From Leucogyrophana mollusca (lineage: Eukaryota; Basidiomycota; Agaricomycetes; Boletales), in the NCBI GenBank assembly GCA_021014945.1, contig MU266438.1, positions 1 through 64,000 on the forward strand: a DNA stretch of 64,000 bases, read 5' to 3'. This document shows, in pieces, positions 11,184-21,744 of the stretch. The notes below the pieces were generated by a model, which saw nothing but the letters and a program-made list of their open reading frames with translations, was not told the DNA's origin and did no database searches. Position 1 is the first letter of the stretch, and each line of letters opens with the position of its first letter. The translations under genes and the position numbers were made by a program.

Positions 11184-12904
11184 CTAATGGCCCGATCCAT
11201 CCACCACAGCTTTCAACCGTTGCCTGAGCATGCTTCTCGTCCGGCCCAGCCCGTCTCTCCCGCTTTTCTCGTCTTTCGACGTTTCAGAAGCAGAGGAATT
11301 GCTTTCCGCCTCGGAGAACGTCGAGAGCGTCGGAGAGGCAACGCTAGGTCCACTTGTGGCAGTCGCGCTAGGGACGCTTGATTCACTGCCGATGGCCCCC
11401 GATCCGCGGATGATACCTAGCTCTCCAGGCCCCGCGAGCTCAACAGTCTCGATGAGAGTCGCTATGCGTGTCCAACGGCGGTAGCGGGTGTACTTTCCCA
11501 TGCCACCCTTATTACTCCCACCCTCCCACTTGTTATCACCATAGACCCAGCCGTCGGAATCTGTCAAGACCTCTTCCTGCGTCGGAGGGACGAAAGGGTC
11601 TTCAGCGTGATGATCACTGGAGCTTCCCTTGTCGCGCTCTGGGCTCTCCCCACTTCCGCTGGTGCCACTGATAGATTCTCTTCCTCTTGCAGCCCTCAAC
11701 ATCCGTAGCGCCGTGCCTGTGCTTTCTTCTCCTGCGTCCTTGTCCCTAGGCGGGGTCTTCTCGATTCTCCACACCCCTTCCTGCCCTTCTTTCCTCACCA
11801 TCACGCGCCACTCGGGTTCCTCCCACGTCCAGTGAGCAGTTCGTCTGGCTCTCCCTCCCTTCGCGACCGGGATATATGACACCGTGGGTGCCGGTAGCGT
11901 GTAGGCAGAAGGTGGTGGTAGGGGTGACTGCGAAGCGCTACACCACGAAGGCCTTTCGCCCGGCAAGAGGGCAGCGGTCCAGTCGAGACCCATCCACCAA
12001 CGCTGGTTCTCGTAGACCGTGAACAAGAAACGGAGGTTTGGCGAAGCTGGAATTGTCTCATCCACCCCAGTAATTGACGAGGTTGACTGCGATGATGAAT
12101 GTGCGAGCGATGGTGTCGGTGCGGTGGGGGGAGGGAGATGGACCCCAGAGATTAAAGCATAGAAGCGGTAGAACCCCCAGCGGATGTGTGCGCTACGGTA
12201 GATGGAAGCACGAGAATTGCGTGCCCATTGAGCACGATACGTGAAAATGAAGGTCCCACACAGTGCGACGGAAACGCGAAGAGGGACAAAGTAGGTGAAA
12301 AGGAGGTAGGGCGGGTACAGGATGGCAGTAATACGGAAGAGGATAAGTGGAGAGGGAGATCGGGCCAAAGGTAGTGATGGGACGGGAAGGAGGGAGCGGA
12401 TGGTCGTGATATCAGACATAGTAGCTTGAAGGGTCGATTCTGTTACTAGTGAGGTTGACACCGATGGACTCGTCGGATGTGATGTCCATCGCCTGAGAGC
12501 AAGCACGAATAAAAATGCGACCGGTAGAAAAAATCTGGGACAGTATCTACTGTGTAAGACTAGATACCAATCTGGTGTGTGCGCGTGACGCACCTTAGTG
12601 TCGGTTCTGAAAGGAGGCAGAATGCCCACCACGCAGCGAGAGCGAGCCAGTGTTCCTCCCAGTGCGACTTCCAGCTGAGGATTTCAGCACCGCGTCGTAC
12701 GAGCCGAATATAAGGCGCGAGAGCTACCAGCTCGGAAGTAAGTGGGGGAGGGACGGTACTAACAAACTCGAGGAGTGTGGGAGGAGCAGAGCTCAGCGTA
12801 GGTGCCAGTGCGCCTGCCGTGGTCGCGGTGCTCACAGAGGCCGAGGAAGGCATCTGCTGCAATATTTTGGGTCTCAAACTTGATGTCCTTGTGCTGTTGG
12901 ACAT
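11184..12904 (-). CDS. Pex24/Pex30-type peroxin with DysF domain
   Basis: Two exons (12904-12594 and 12534-11184) give 553 residues. Hydrophobic segments lie near residues 80-120 (EEHWLALAAWWAFCLL and FFLPVAFLFVLAL) and near 170-210 (ILYPPYLLFTYFVPL), fitting a reticulon-like ER membrane anchor. The C-terminal half carries the two halves of a dysferlin/peroxin domain: FLFTVYENQRWWMGLDW, and later DSDGWVYGDNKWEG followed by YRRWTRIATLIE. Known relatives (yeast Pex30-32, Yarrowia Pex24) shape ER exit sites for peroxisomes and lipid droplets and control peroxisome number. The tail is Ser-rich. A possible 5'-UTR intron lies upstream, since gtgagt is seen on the minus strand near 13011. It diverges from GPI18 with about 290 bp between starts. 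Confidence 0.85.
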
Positions 12905-13192
12905 TCAGAGTGGGTATCTGATAGGTCAAGAACCTCGGCTGGGCACGAGCTGAACGAGATCCCGGAGTTATGGTCAGACATTATACTGTGGGCTATTAAC
13001 GCACTCACCTGGCCTGCGCGTGCGTAAGAGCAGTGCTATGAGGGACCTCTGCAGCTGCTGGCCGCAGTCCAAGTCCAAGTCCAAGTGCCGACGGAATCAG
13101 TTCGTGATTGTTCGGGTCGGGAACCAAGCTATACCCTACGCAGACGCTGAGAATTTCCAGTCTCGAGTCTTCGACTGCCCTTGGCCTGCATA
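12905..13192. other. Divergent promoter with short tandem repeat
   Basis: A 288-bp spacer between the divergent peroxin and GPI18 genes, so it should hold both promoters. A short tandem hexamer (agtcca, about three and a half copies) lies near 13066-13088. No TATA box is obvious. Confidence 0.4.
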
Positions 13193-14517
13193 ATGCCTTT
13201 GCGGCTGTGGGCTTCAAAAGAACCTGATAATGTTCGTCTGTTGATTGTGTTGACTATCCTCAGCCGGGTCTGGACGTGGACTCTCATTTCGTTTTCTGCT
13301 TGGCTCCTTCCTCTGTTCGATACATCACCGAAACTTGTTTTTGGCGAATCGGTTCCACCGTGGACTTCAGCTCTCCTTCGCTGGGATGCTTTTCACTTCT
13401 CCCATGTCGCAGAAAAGGGCTACGTCTATGAACACGAATGGGCCTTCTTTATGGGCACACCCTTCATGATGCGGGCCTCCGCCAAATTGCTTTCTCTCTT
13501 CGGCGAGAGGTACCCTGCCACGCACTGGGCCACCTTGCTTCAGGGAGGTGCATTAACCGCCGTGCTATGCGACTCGACACAAGTATTGTATCACTTGTCA
13601 CTTCACCATCTTAATTCGCCATCCCTCGCCTTCTTGTCCAGTGCGCTGTCATTGATGCCAAGCAGCCCTGTTGCTCTCAAGTTTGCGTCATACTCTGAGC
13701 CTTACTTCACCTACCTGTCCTATAGAGGTATGCTGGCGTGTACTCGATCGCGCTGGCTCATGGCCTCTATTTGCTTCACCTTCGCCGGCATGTTTCGCTC
13801 GAATGGACTAACGCTTTGTGGATTCATCGTTTGGGGAATGCTCATCGAGCCCTTTATGGATGGTAGAAAGCACCTGGTAAGCCGTGATATGAACAGGAGA
13901 TTTGTGACTCACACTTTATTGTTCAGCTCACACCTGCCCGTATGATCTACACCGTCGTTCTGGTTGCACTTCCCCTCGTACCGTTCATACAGCACAACTA
14001 CACCGCCTATCTCACTTTTTGCTCATCCTTCGAGAGGCCCGAGTGGTGCAGCCAAGGCATGTTACCATCGATATACTCACATGTACAGTCAAAGTACTGG
14101 AATGTCGGACTACTCCGCTATTGGACACTCCAGAACCTCCCCAACTTCGCCATCTCGCTTCCCGTGCTTCTCAACGTCTTCACCTTTTGTGCATCTTATC
14201 TTGGGAATGTACCTGGTGCATTGTTCGAAATATCGTGGAGAAGATGTACACAAGAACGGATACCCCACAAGTCGCCGTTCCTTTCGCCAACGCTTCTCCC
14301 ACATACCATTCATGCGCTCGCACTCACCTTCATTTTAACACTGGCTGCACATACTCAAATCGCTCTGCGCACCCTTCCATCACTCCCGCTCACCTACTGG
14401 GCAGCTGCTCGCCTTCTTGTCGAGTATCCGAGGTGGGGCAAAGTGTGGGTAACCTGGAGTGTCGTGTGGGGCGCAATAAGTTGCGTTCTCTGGGCGGTGT
14501 TTCTTCCTCCTGCATGA
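13193..14517 (+). CDS. GPI mannosyltransferase 2 (PIG-V/Gpi18)
   Basis: Two exons (13193-13876, 13927-14517) give 424 residues. The ATG at 13193 is the first in frame. The sequence is hydrophobic throughout with about eight or more membrane segments. Family motifs are RWDAFHF near residue 65, EPYFTYLSYRGM near 180, and VGLLRYWTLQNLPNFAISLPVL in the second half. PIG-V/Gpi18 acts in the ER lumen and adds the second mannose to the GPI anchor precursor, using dolichol-phosphate mannose. Length is close to the family norm of 430-490. Yeast Gpi18 works with Pga1; no partner gene is seen here. Confidence 0.93.
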
Positions 14518-15692
14518 TGTCGCGTCATACCTATGCAATCAGCTCTTCCGCGCTCAGCCCCAGTGCCAGTTGGTTGTTAGCATGATTCGGCGTTTCCAGG
14601 TCACCCCCTCCCGAACGGCATTTTCTTGGCGGTCATTGTGGGGTCGGTCTCCGCCAGCCGAGTAAAGGAAGACTCGCTCAACGCTGCAATCCGGAGATGC
14701 AGAGGATATCAATCATCAGCAGCATTTCGTCCCCATTTTGCTGTTAATCTAAGTTGTGCGGGTGTTCCTGCTTAGTCAGCGGGTGCACTGTTTTCCTGAT
14801 CTTCCATCCATCCTTCGCTGAGATCCCGGCCAGCCCAGCACCGAGTGGGGCAGGCGTATGTATCTCTCGATTCTGGTCCCCTACCTCCGCGGATCACGTC
14901 AAATTCATTTCTTCACATTCCCCCTGTCATGCGCTGTGCCTTACCTTTCTGTCTTGCAAACAAAGGTATCGTTTGAATTTCGTGGATCTGGATGTTTGCA
15001 GCCTCAATCAATTATCTAGCACCAACGACAACATTTCTGCCAGCCCTCAATATCACATGATACTGATTACTCTCTCCAGTCGCGCAGCTTCAGACCGATG
15101 GTGACTCGTGAACACTTGAAATACTTTTTCTGCGGGTCAGCTCGGCGAGATGACTGGAATGACCGCAGGATATGCCAAAGGTAGAGCGGTGATCGACGGT
15201 GCTGCAAACTCCCCGAGGCCTGCCCGACCTGAGCAAATCCTTGGTTGTGGGTCATATTCCGTACTGCCTGTAAAGGTGGCTCTTGTGCCGTCCATAACGC
15301 CAAATCTGTTTGTGGCATCTGTTCGTTTGCACATTCCCCCGCAATCAATCTCTTGTTCGTGACTCCCGATATCACCCTATGCATAACAGCCGGAGGCTCC
15401 AACATTTGACAGTGTAGCCCTTGTCGATTTGCCTCTTTAGACCTGTTCCTGTAGATAAGCGTTTGTCTTCGTATGTCACCCGGAAATCGATGCGGGGCCT
15501 GGTTATATGGGCTGGTGTGTGTCATATCAGCAACCTCAGCATTTTGCCTTCTGATCTATGTTCCACCCCCAGCCCCAGCCATGTGGATTAATTATTAGAC
15601 TTCGGAAGTGGGCCTTCAAAATGGATCACTCGTAGTGATTGTATCCTCAGACTTTTAGCCCCCCGTCAACCCAATTGCGCCCAGCCCCTGTG
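14518..15692. other. Long intergenic region
   Basis: About 1.17 kb between GPI18 and the hydrolase gene. Open frames on the minus strand (for example 15067-15525) have no recognisable domain and no convincing splice context. I see no tRNA, repeat or transposon remains. Confidence 0.4.
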
Positions 15693-16859
15693 ATGCCTAG
15701 CTTGACCCTCGAGGACAATGTTACCTATTATTTCGAAGATAGCGGTGCTGTAACAGGCGACACCTATACGACGGTGGTCTGTATCCCGGGCCTAAGTTAC
15801 AACGGAGGTGAGGTCGTTCAAGAAGAGCTATCTTCCCCAGGTTAATCTTACGACTCTTCTAGCGGTATTCAAGAGACTTTTCCCCTTCGCGAGTAGTCGC
15901 AAGCTTCGCATCGTAGGCTTGTACCGACGTGACTACGCGCCAACCTCTGAGTTCCACCCGAGCGACCTCCTCGACATGGGGAAGCCACAGGAAGAGACAT
16001 TCCTCCGAAAGCAAGGTGTGGAGATAGCCAAGTTCCTGGCCGCATTTGCGCGCAGCGAAGGCATCCCCCCTGCTGGAGAGCAACCCGGCCGTGGCGGCAT
16101 AGTTCTACTGGGGTGGTCGCTGGGCGTCATCCATGCTCACGCCGTTTTGGCCTACCTTGACGCACTGCCGAGTGAGACATCCGAAGAGCTCGGCAAATAT
16201 CTTCACACAGTTTTGCTCCACGGTAATTCCTTCGCTCCGTGGATGCAGATGACAATCTAAAGGTCTGTTTCTTCAATTTTCAAGATGCAAGCACATTTAT
16301 TATGGGCATGCCCATGCCCCCCTGGCACGATGCATCAATATTTGCGATTCCCGATGCCGAGGAGCGATACAAGAGCTTCCAGGCTTGGGTCACCGGGTAC
16401 TATGCGCACAAGAATCATTTGTCGCCGTTGGAAGACCGCAACGAACTCGAGTTAAATAAGGCCTCCGACAAACCGCATTCTCTGCACGATCTATCTGCTA
16501 AAGAATTTGCATGCATTAGCTCCTTCAACGCTTTCAACGGGAGTGAATGTGGCCTCTTGAGCATTTCTCCGGAAGTGCATCGGACCGTCACGAGACGTGC
16601 ACTCTTTGACAAGCAATTAGCAGGAGAATTCCTCCCGAATCTGCGAGTACGGTACTTGACCAATGGCGAGTCACCTGGCGTCTTGCTCTGGTCGATGTGG
16701 GAGCTCAATAAGTACTTGGAGGATCCAAGTCCGTTTGGGGAGGGTGCAGAGAAGGCGAGAGATACGAAGACCCTATGCCCGGCGAAGGGAAATCATTTTG
16801 TGTTCTGGGACGAACCAGAGTTGGCGCTCAGTCAGTATCTTCAATGTATCAATATGTAG
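15693..16859 (+). CDS. Alpha/beta hydrolase fold protein
   Basis: Three exons (15693-15807, 15863-16222, 16285-16859) give 349 residues. After MPSLTLED comes the strand TTVVCIPGLSYNGA, whose Pro-Gly turn would form the oxyanion region. Near residue 125 the sequence GIVLLGWSLGVIHAHAV is the nucleophile elbow, G-W-S-L-G with Ser as nucleophile. GNHFVFWDEPELA near the C-terminus supplies the likely catalytic His. No signal peptide is seen, so it is probably cytosolic. The substrate cannot be deduced; relatives include esterases and epoxide or C-C bond hydrolases. It converges on the flavin monooxygenase with only 116 bp between stops; a functional link is only a possibility. Confidence 0.88.
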
Positions 16860-16975
16860 TGGATTAAGCAAGTGCAGAAAGGTATCAAATGGGTTTGCAT
16901 GACATCGTGGGCTGCGGAGGTAAAGCCCTTGTTGGCCTCTCGATTCCTGAATCCTCCCTGGCTCGCAACACCTGT

Positions 16976-19482
16976 TCATCGATAGCGAGTCCCAAAGAGG
17001 CCCTCCTCCTGGGCCTTTATCTCTGTGAAGATAAAACAGGTCGCGCAGACGATGATCAGTGTCGGGCACGAGAAAACGAAACAACATAATGCAGGAACTG
17101 TACGCCGTGCATGCGGAATGTACGAAAGTAACATTGAAAACAGAGACTTACGGAGGGCGACGTGCTTTGAGTACGTCCTTGTAATTAAGAGAGCCCCAGT
17201 CATGCACCAAAGGCCTGGCAATCCCACTTCGCGCCACAAGCCAATGTGTTCGCCTTCTTCATCGAGGCCGCCCATCCGCGACACCTTGGAGCCAAGCTCG
17301 TCCCCAAGCAGCACTCGATAGGCCATTCGTGCATCGGAAAAACTGTTACCACGCCAATTGGGGGGTGGGGCACTTTGATTTAGGCGCGACCGAAGAATTG
17401 CGATGGCGACGAGCTTACCCTGTGGCCAATATGACTGCGTCTGCGTCCATCTTGGATCCGTCTTCAAATGCAAGTCCAGTGGAAGTGAAGTGTGAGATGA
17501 GGCTGTCACTCTTGAGTTTGATCGTCCCGTCAATGATGCGATCTGATGCTCCAAAATCTAAGCACATGGTAATAAGCGGACAAGGAGGCCACAAAGTAAG
17601 AGGGTCAGGTCGGGGAAGCCAGAAAAGACGATGTTCTTACTGAGGTAGTACCCTCCGGCTCTGCTCCACGCCAGTTGCAAGAACCCCGCCGAGTTCTCGA
17701 GGAGTTTAAACCCGCGAGCCCGGAGCCCGTCAAGCAGATCCCTATTCCCGTTAGTCAGCCGATTATGGGTGGACCATAATGCAAATGGATCATGGAAGGA
17801 TAAAAATCTGATAGCGATGAAGATCAGAAACAACAGGTGGCTCACTTGTCAAGTTCAGTGATCTCCTTGACGGTTCTCTGTTGTAAAAGGCTCATAAGGG
17901 GGTTAGGGTAGGATGCATAGATCTGGTCTGCAATTTCTGTTGGCGGGCCACCTTCCCAGTAGAGTGGTGCTGCTCAACATCTAAGTGCCAGACAGATGAG
18001 AGGGGGCTGTGAACATACCTAGCATTTTCGGAATACCCTTATTCCACGACATTATATAGGTGGGATTTCGCTGATACATCGTCACGTCTTTTGCCCGCCA
18101 GAAATGAGCCATTGGTACTGTGGAAATCCCTTACTTACCTACTCCACTCTCGGCCAAGTCTCCGCATATGTCATGCCCTGAGTGGTCGTAGCTGAGCCCA
18201 GATATAGCGAAAATGGATGAACATCTACACCTACCCGAATTGCATGCACCGATGACAACGACCTTCCTCCCAACATAGTCCGTCCCCTGGGTATACTGGC
18301 TTGAATGCAAGATTTGGCCTTGGAACTCGTTCTATCACGAAGTACACGGTCAGCATTGTTAGAGCGTCCTTCGTTTGCATCGCAATCTACCATTCCAGAA
18401 AACTCTGGCATACGCGGGACATTCCCGACTCCGAGAGCACATACAACATGATCCACCTCAAACACTCGTTCGCGGCCATCCTGTCGCTTGACAATTACAC
18501 TCCAGCGCTTCTTCAACCCAGCAGCGATCTTGGTCACCGCGGAGGAGGTCCAGACATTGAGCTCGAGGGAGTGTGCATAGGACTCAAGCCAGTCCCCGAA
18601 CTTCATGGCGGGAATATAGACGGGCCATGTGATCGGAAAACTAGATATCTGTCAGAAAATGATCATACGAGTGCGGATGGCAATGGGCATACGAGATATA
18701 GGGCATGTGCTGAAACCCTGCGACCGGTTCAAATGGCTTTAGACTCCGAGTCTCACAGGCGCCATAGACTCACAGACAGGACTATTCAAGCACAATGATG
18801 CATATCTCTTCCTCCAGTTATCGCCGATTCGCTCATGCTTCTCCACGACAAGTGCACTTAATCCGAGCATCTTCAAACGCGCCGCAACTGCCAGCCCGCT
18901 TTGACCTCCTCCAACAATGAGGACAGTTGGCTCCTCATCGAGAAACTCGACCTCTCGTGCGCGCTTTGCCGCCCATTTACCATGATTCGGTTGGTGGTCA
19001 CGGAGCGGCCCCCTCAGCTCTGGGTGACCTTTGAGGCCCTCTAGATCCGTGTAGACCGTGTGGGCCTTCCAGGTCCCGTCGGCCAGAGGGACGAGACGAA
19101 AGATACCAGTCGCAAGGCCGACGGCCGTTTCAAAGTCGAAGAAACCCTGGATCCACGCGATATCGGGAAATGGAGTCTCAAGCGTGACGAGATTCTTGCG
19201 GAGAGTGGCGGACGAGATTGTGAAGATATGCAACTGGTCGGCAAGGAATTGCTTTATCGCTGGCGCACCTCGGAATGTGCGGAGATCCCAGGTCAGAGCA
19301 AGCGCGTCTCGCCAGAATATGTCACCGTCAATGAAGAGATTGACGATGCGGTCCACGTCAATCGTTTGTAGGCCCGCTGCGAATTCAGCGAACCATTTCT
19401 CAGTGACGAGCTGGATGTCGAGATCAGGTGGGAGCGAGCTCCCTAGCTTTTCAAGAGTTGGAAGGGTTTGAGGAACGCTCAT
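16976..19482 (-). CDS. Flavin-containing monooxygenase with NTF2-like N-terminus
   Basis: About eleven exons on the minus strand join in phase to about 600 residues from the ATG at 19482. Residues 1-150 look like an NTF2/SnoaL-type fold ([18 protein letters not shown]). [21 protein letters not shown] follows, the FAD Rossmann motif. Then come [18 protein letters not shown] and, across an intron, the NADPH site [14 protein letters not shown]. The end is the family block SKHVAL joined to [15 protein letters not shown]. One internal exon (GGTTTCAGCACATGCCCTAT...) is only 25 nt. FMOs oxygenate N, S or carbonyl groups using FAD, NADPH and O2. Similar NTF2-FMO fusions are common in fungi, usually as catabolic or secondary-metabolism enzymes. 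The substrate is unknown. Confidence 0.9.
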
Positions 19483-20310
19483 AGATTGTACCAGTGCGGT
19501 GGCAGGGGAAAGGATGTCCTTGTGTGACACCTACCGCCTACTTTGCCAGCAGATAAAAGTGATCCCATGCGCTCAGTCGGCTAAACATAACCTAGAACCA
19601 ACATTGTGAGAGAGCGGGAGCGGGGGGGCGTTCTTGCTTGTCTAATTGGGGTGCTACCTGTTCCACCGATGCTTGACCAAACTCGACCTACAGTTGCGAT
19701 GTAGCCGGAGAAGCTTGCATGTACCTTGAAGTCGAATCACTGGGCACATCATCAAGGTTGATGTTGAACGTTGAACTTTGAGCGCAAGGGCTACTCGTGA
19801 GCCGGCCCGGTATTAGTAACCCAACCGAGCCGGGTCTATATTGACCAGTCTGACCGTATGACTGACTTCAATGAGAATCGAAGTGCTGTCGAATGTGCGG
19901 CTTGGAAGAATGGCGAATGCAGGCACGAGGATGATATCTTGGTCGATTGTTAAGTTGACGTTGAAACTAAGTCGTGTTAATTAGTCTCCCGGAGGCAGAC
20001 CAAAGTCTCGAATGAAAATAGTCATAGTCGTTCCTTCGAATTCTCTATTGAAGTATGTGTGTACTTAGTCTCCCGTAGGCAGTCCAAAGATTCGAAGGAA
20101 GACAGTCGTTCCTTAGTGTGTACTGCTAGAATTCTGTTCCTGTCATGCCCGCGCTTTGGGACCCGTACCGAAGCGAACAACCACTGGCATAAACTTATAA
20201 ACTTAAAGACCCTTGACAATGTGTTACTCGCTTAGACTGCCATCGTCTGGCTTGCTTTCCCTAACTTAACCACAGGCCTTCTTGGAGGTGCACCCAGATC
20301 CAAACAAAAT
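19483..20310. other. Intergenic region with direct repeats
   Basis: About 830 bp between the FMO start and the SLATT start, so both promoters lie here. It carries a 36-bp imperfect direct repeat (listed separately). The last ~170 bp begin the segmentally duplicated block. Confidence 0.5.
19981..20100. repeat. Imperfect 36-bp direct repeat pair
   Basis: Units at 19981-20016 and 20065-20100 match at 31 of 36 positions, both beginning TTAGTCTCCCG. Each is followed by a shared AGTCGTTCCTT. The pair lies just upstream of the segmental duplication and of the SLATT gene. It could be a tandem transcription-factor site or remains of an older duplication. Confidence 0.75.
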
Positions 20311-21462
20311 ATGAGCCGCGATCGACCACACCCCCCTCTGCCTGATAATGCAGCTGCAAATATTGAAGCCTCCCAACTTGCGCAGCATTCCGTGTCTCAG
20401 CACCAACAGCCGTCTTTAGTGGCCCAAGCGGGGCGCATCCAGGACTCTTCTCCAGTCCCAACAGAACGTCCACAATCGCCGTCGACAGGTGGCTCAGAGA
20501 AGCCTTTGGTTGAAGACGCCGACAACCATTCTCCATCACGCTACCCAAACAACGATCCACGTCGCACCTCTCGCGTAACAACACCCCCTCCTGCCCGTGG
20601 CGGAGATGGCCATACCCGTGCCTCGTCGCGACGACCCATGCCGGCCAGCCCAACCATCCCAGGCATAGACTGGATAGTCCCAGTCGAACAAAAGTCTCCT
20701 GTGAGTCAACTCTTGCTCCGAGCGTCTTTTACTGAGGACAAATTGCGCTCCTGTAGCCCGAACGCACCATTGGTGAACGCCTTTCACCGACGATCGAGGT
20801 TGCTGAACAAGAGAAGCAGAAATATTCTAAGAAAGGTAATGATCGACGTTTACCACTGCCTTTCCCCTGATATGAACACGTCCATCTTACTTCTTCTAAC
20901 GTTATCTCTGTGGCGGTCCAACCAGCAATGATGACCGGATATGCACTCAACGTGGCAATCGGTCTGCAAGTCCTCCTTGGGTCGCTAACCACTGGATTGT
21001 CCGCCGTCACCACAGGCAGGCAGGTGGGTTTCACAGTGACCACCGAGCAAATGGTTATTGACGAGAAAATATAGACTTCGATAATGACTACAGTTCTAGG
21101 TGCGCGCCTTGACCGCCGCGTATTCAGATCATGGACCAATTTCTCGTTGTGTTAGGTGGATCAGCTACGCTGGTTGCATCCTACCTAGCGCGCGCACGAG
21201 GTTCCAATGAACCTGAGTTGTCTATCACACGTGTAAAGGACCTAGAACAATTTCTGCGGGACTGCAAGACCTTCCAAATGGACCATGGTCATCAATATGG
21301 AAGCAGTGAACCCAGTCTCAATCAACGCCTTATTGAACTACGAGGGACTTTCGAGGAGCTGCTCGGGAATGGGAACGGGTAGGCTCATGTGCTTGTCTGA
21401 ACACAAACACGTCTGACAAGTAATCATTACTTTGCAGTGAACGAAAACTCTCGCCAGTTTAA
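20311..21462 (+). CDS. Fungal SLATT-domain (2TM) protein
   Basis: Six exons (20311-20700, 20757-20835, 20926-21023, 21075-21099, 21156-21378, 21438-21462) give 279 residues; one exon is only 25 nt. Residues 1-130 are Pro/Ser-rich and probably disordered. The SLATT core follows: ERTIGERLSPTIEVAEQEKQ, a first membrane span in MMTGYALNVAIGLQVLLGS, and a second in TSIMTTVLGGSATLVASYLA. After that come ARARGSNEPE and a helical tail with DLEQFLRDCKTFQ. The bacterial family (SMODS and SLOG-associating 2TM effector) is predicted to form pores in nucleotide-signalled immune systems. Fungal members are common in Agaricomycetes and have no proven role. No SLOG or nucleotidyltransferase domain is seen nearby. 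Convergent with the permease. Confidence 0.85.
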
Positions 21463-21744
21463 CATGACACTACGATACTACATGCGCGGAACACAAACTT
21501 AAGCATGCTGCCACCGGCTGCACAGCAATGTTATACCCAATATCCCTATTCACCCAGGTTTTCAGTAATTTATGGTTCCAACCCTTCACGCAAATGGGCG
21601 ATAAATTGATCACCCATATATCCTCGATGAGGTATACAACGGCAACGAAACGGGCCAAACGCGATTAAGGGGGCATGTATACAATACATCAATAGGGACA
21701 AAAGACCCAGCTTGAACTGGTCAGGTATCGGCAGTGACTTCAAA

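Noticed and set aside
15067..15525. 152-residue open frame on the minus strand
   Set aside because: No motif, no plausible splice partners, and composition like non-coding sequence.
15693..19482. Hydrolase and flavin monooxygenase as a biosynthetic cluster
   Set aside because: Only two tailoring-type genes, convergent, with no backbone synthase nearby.
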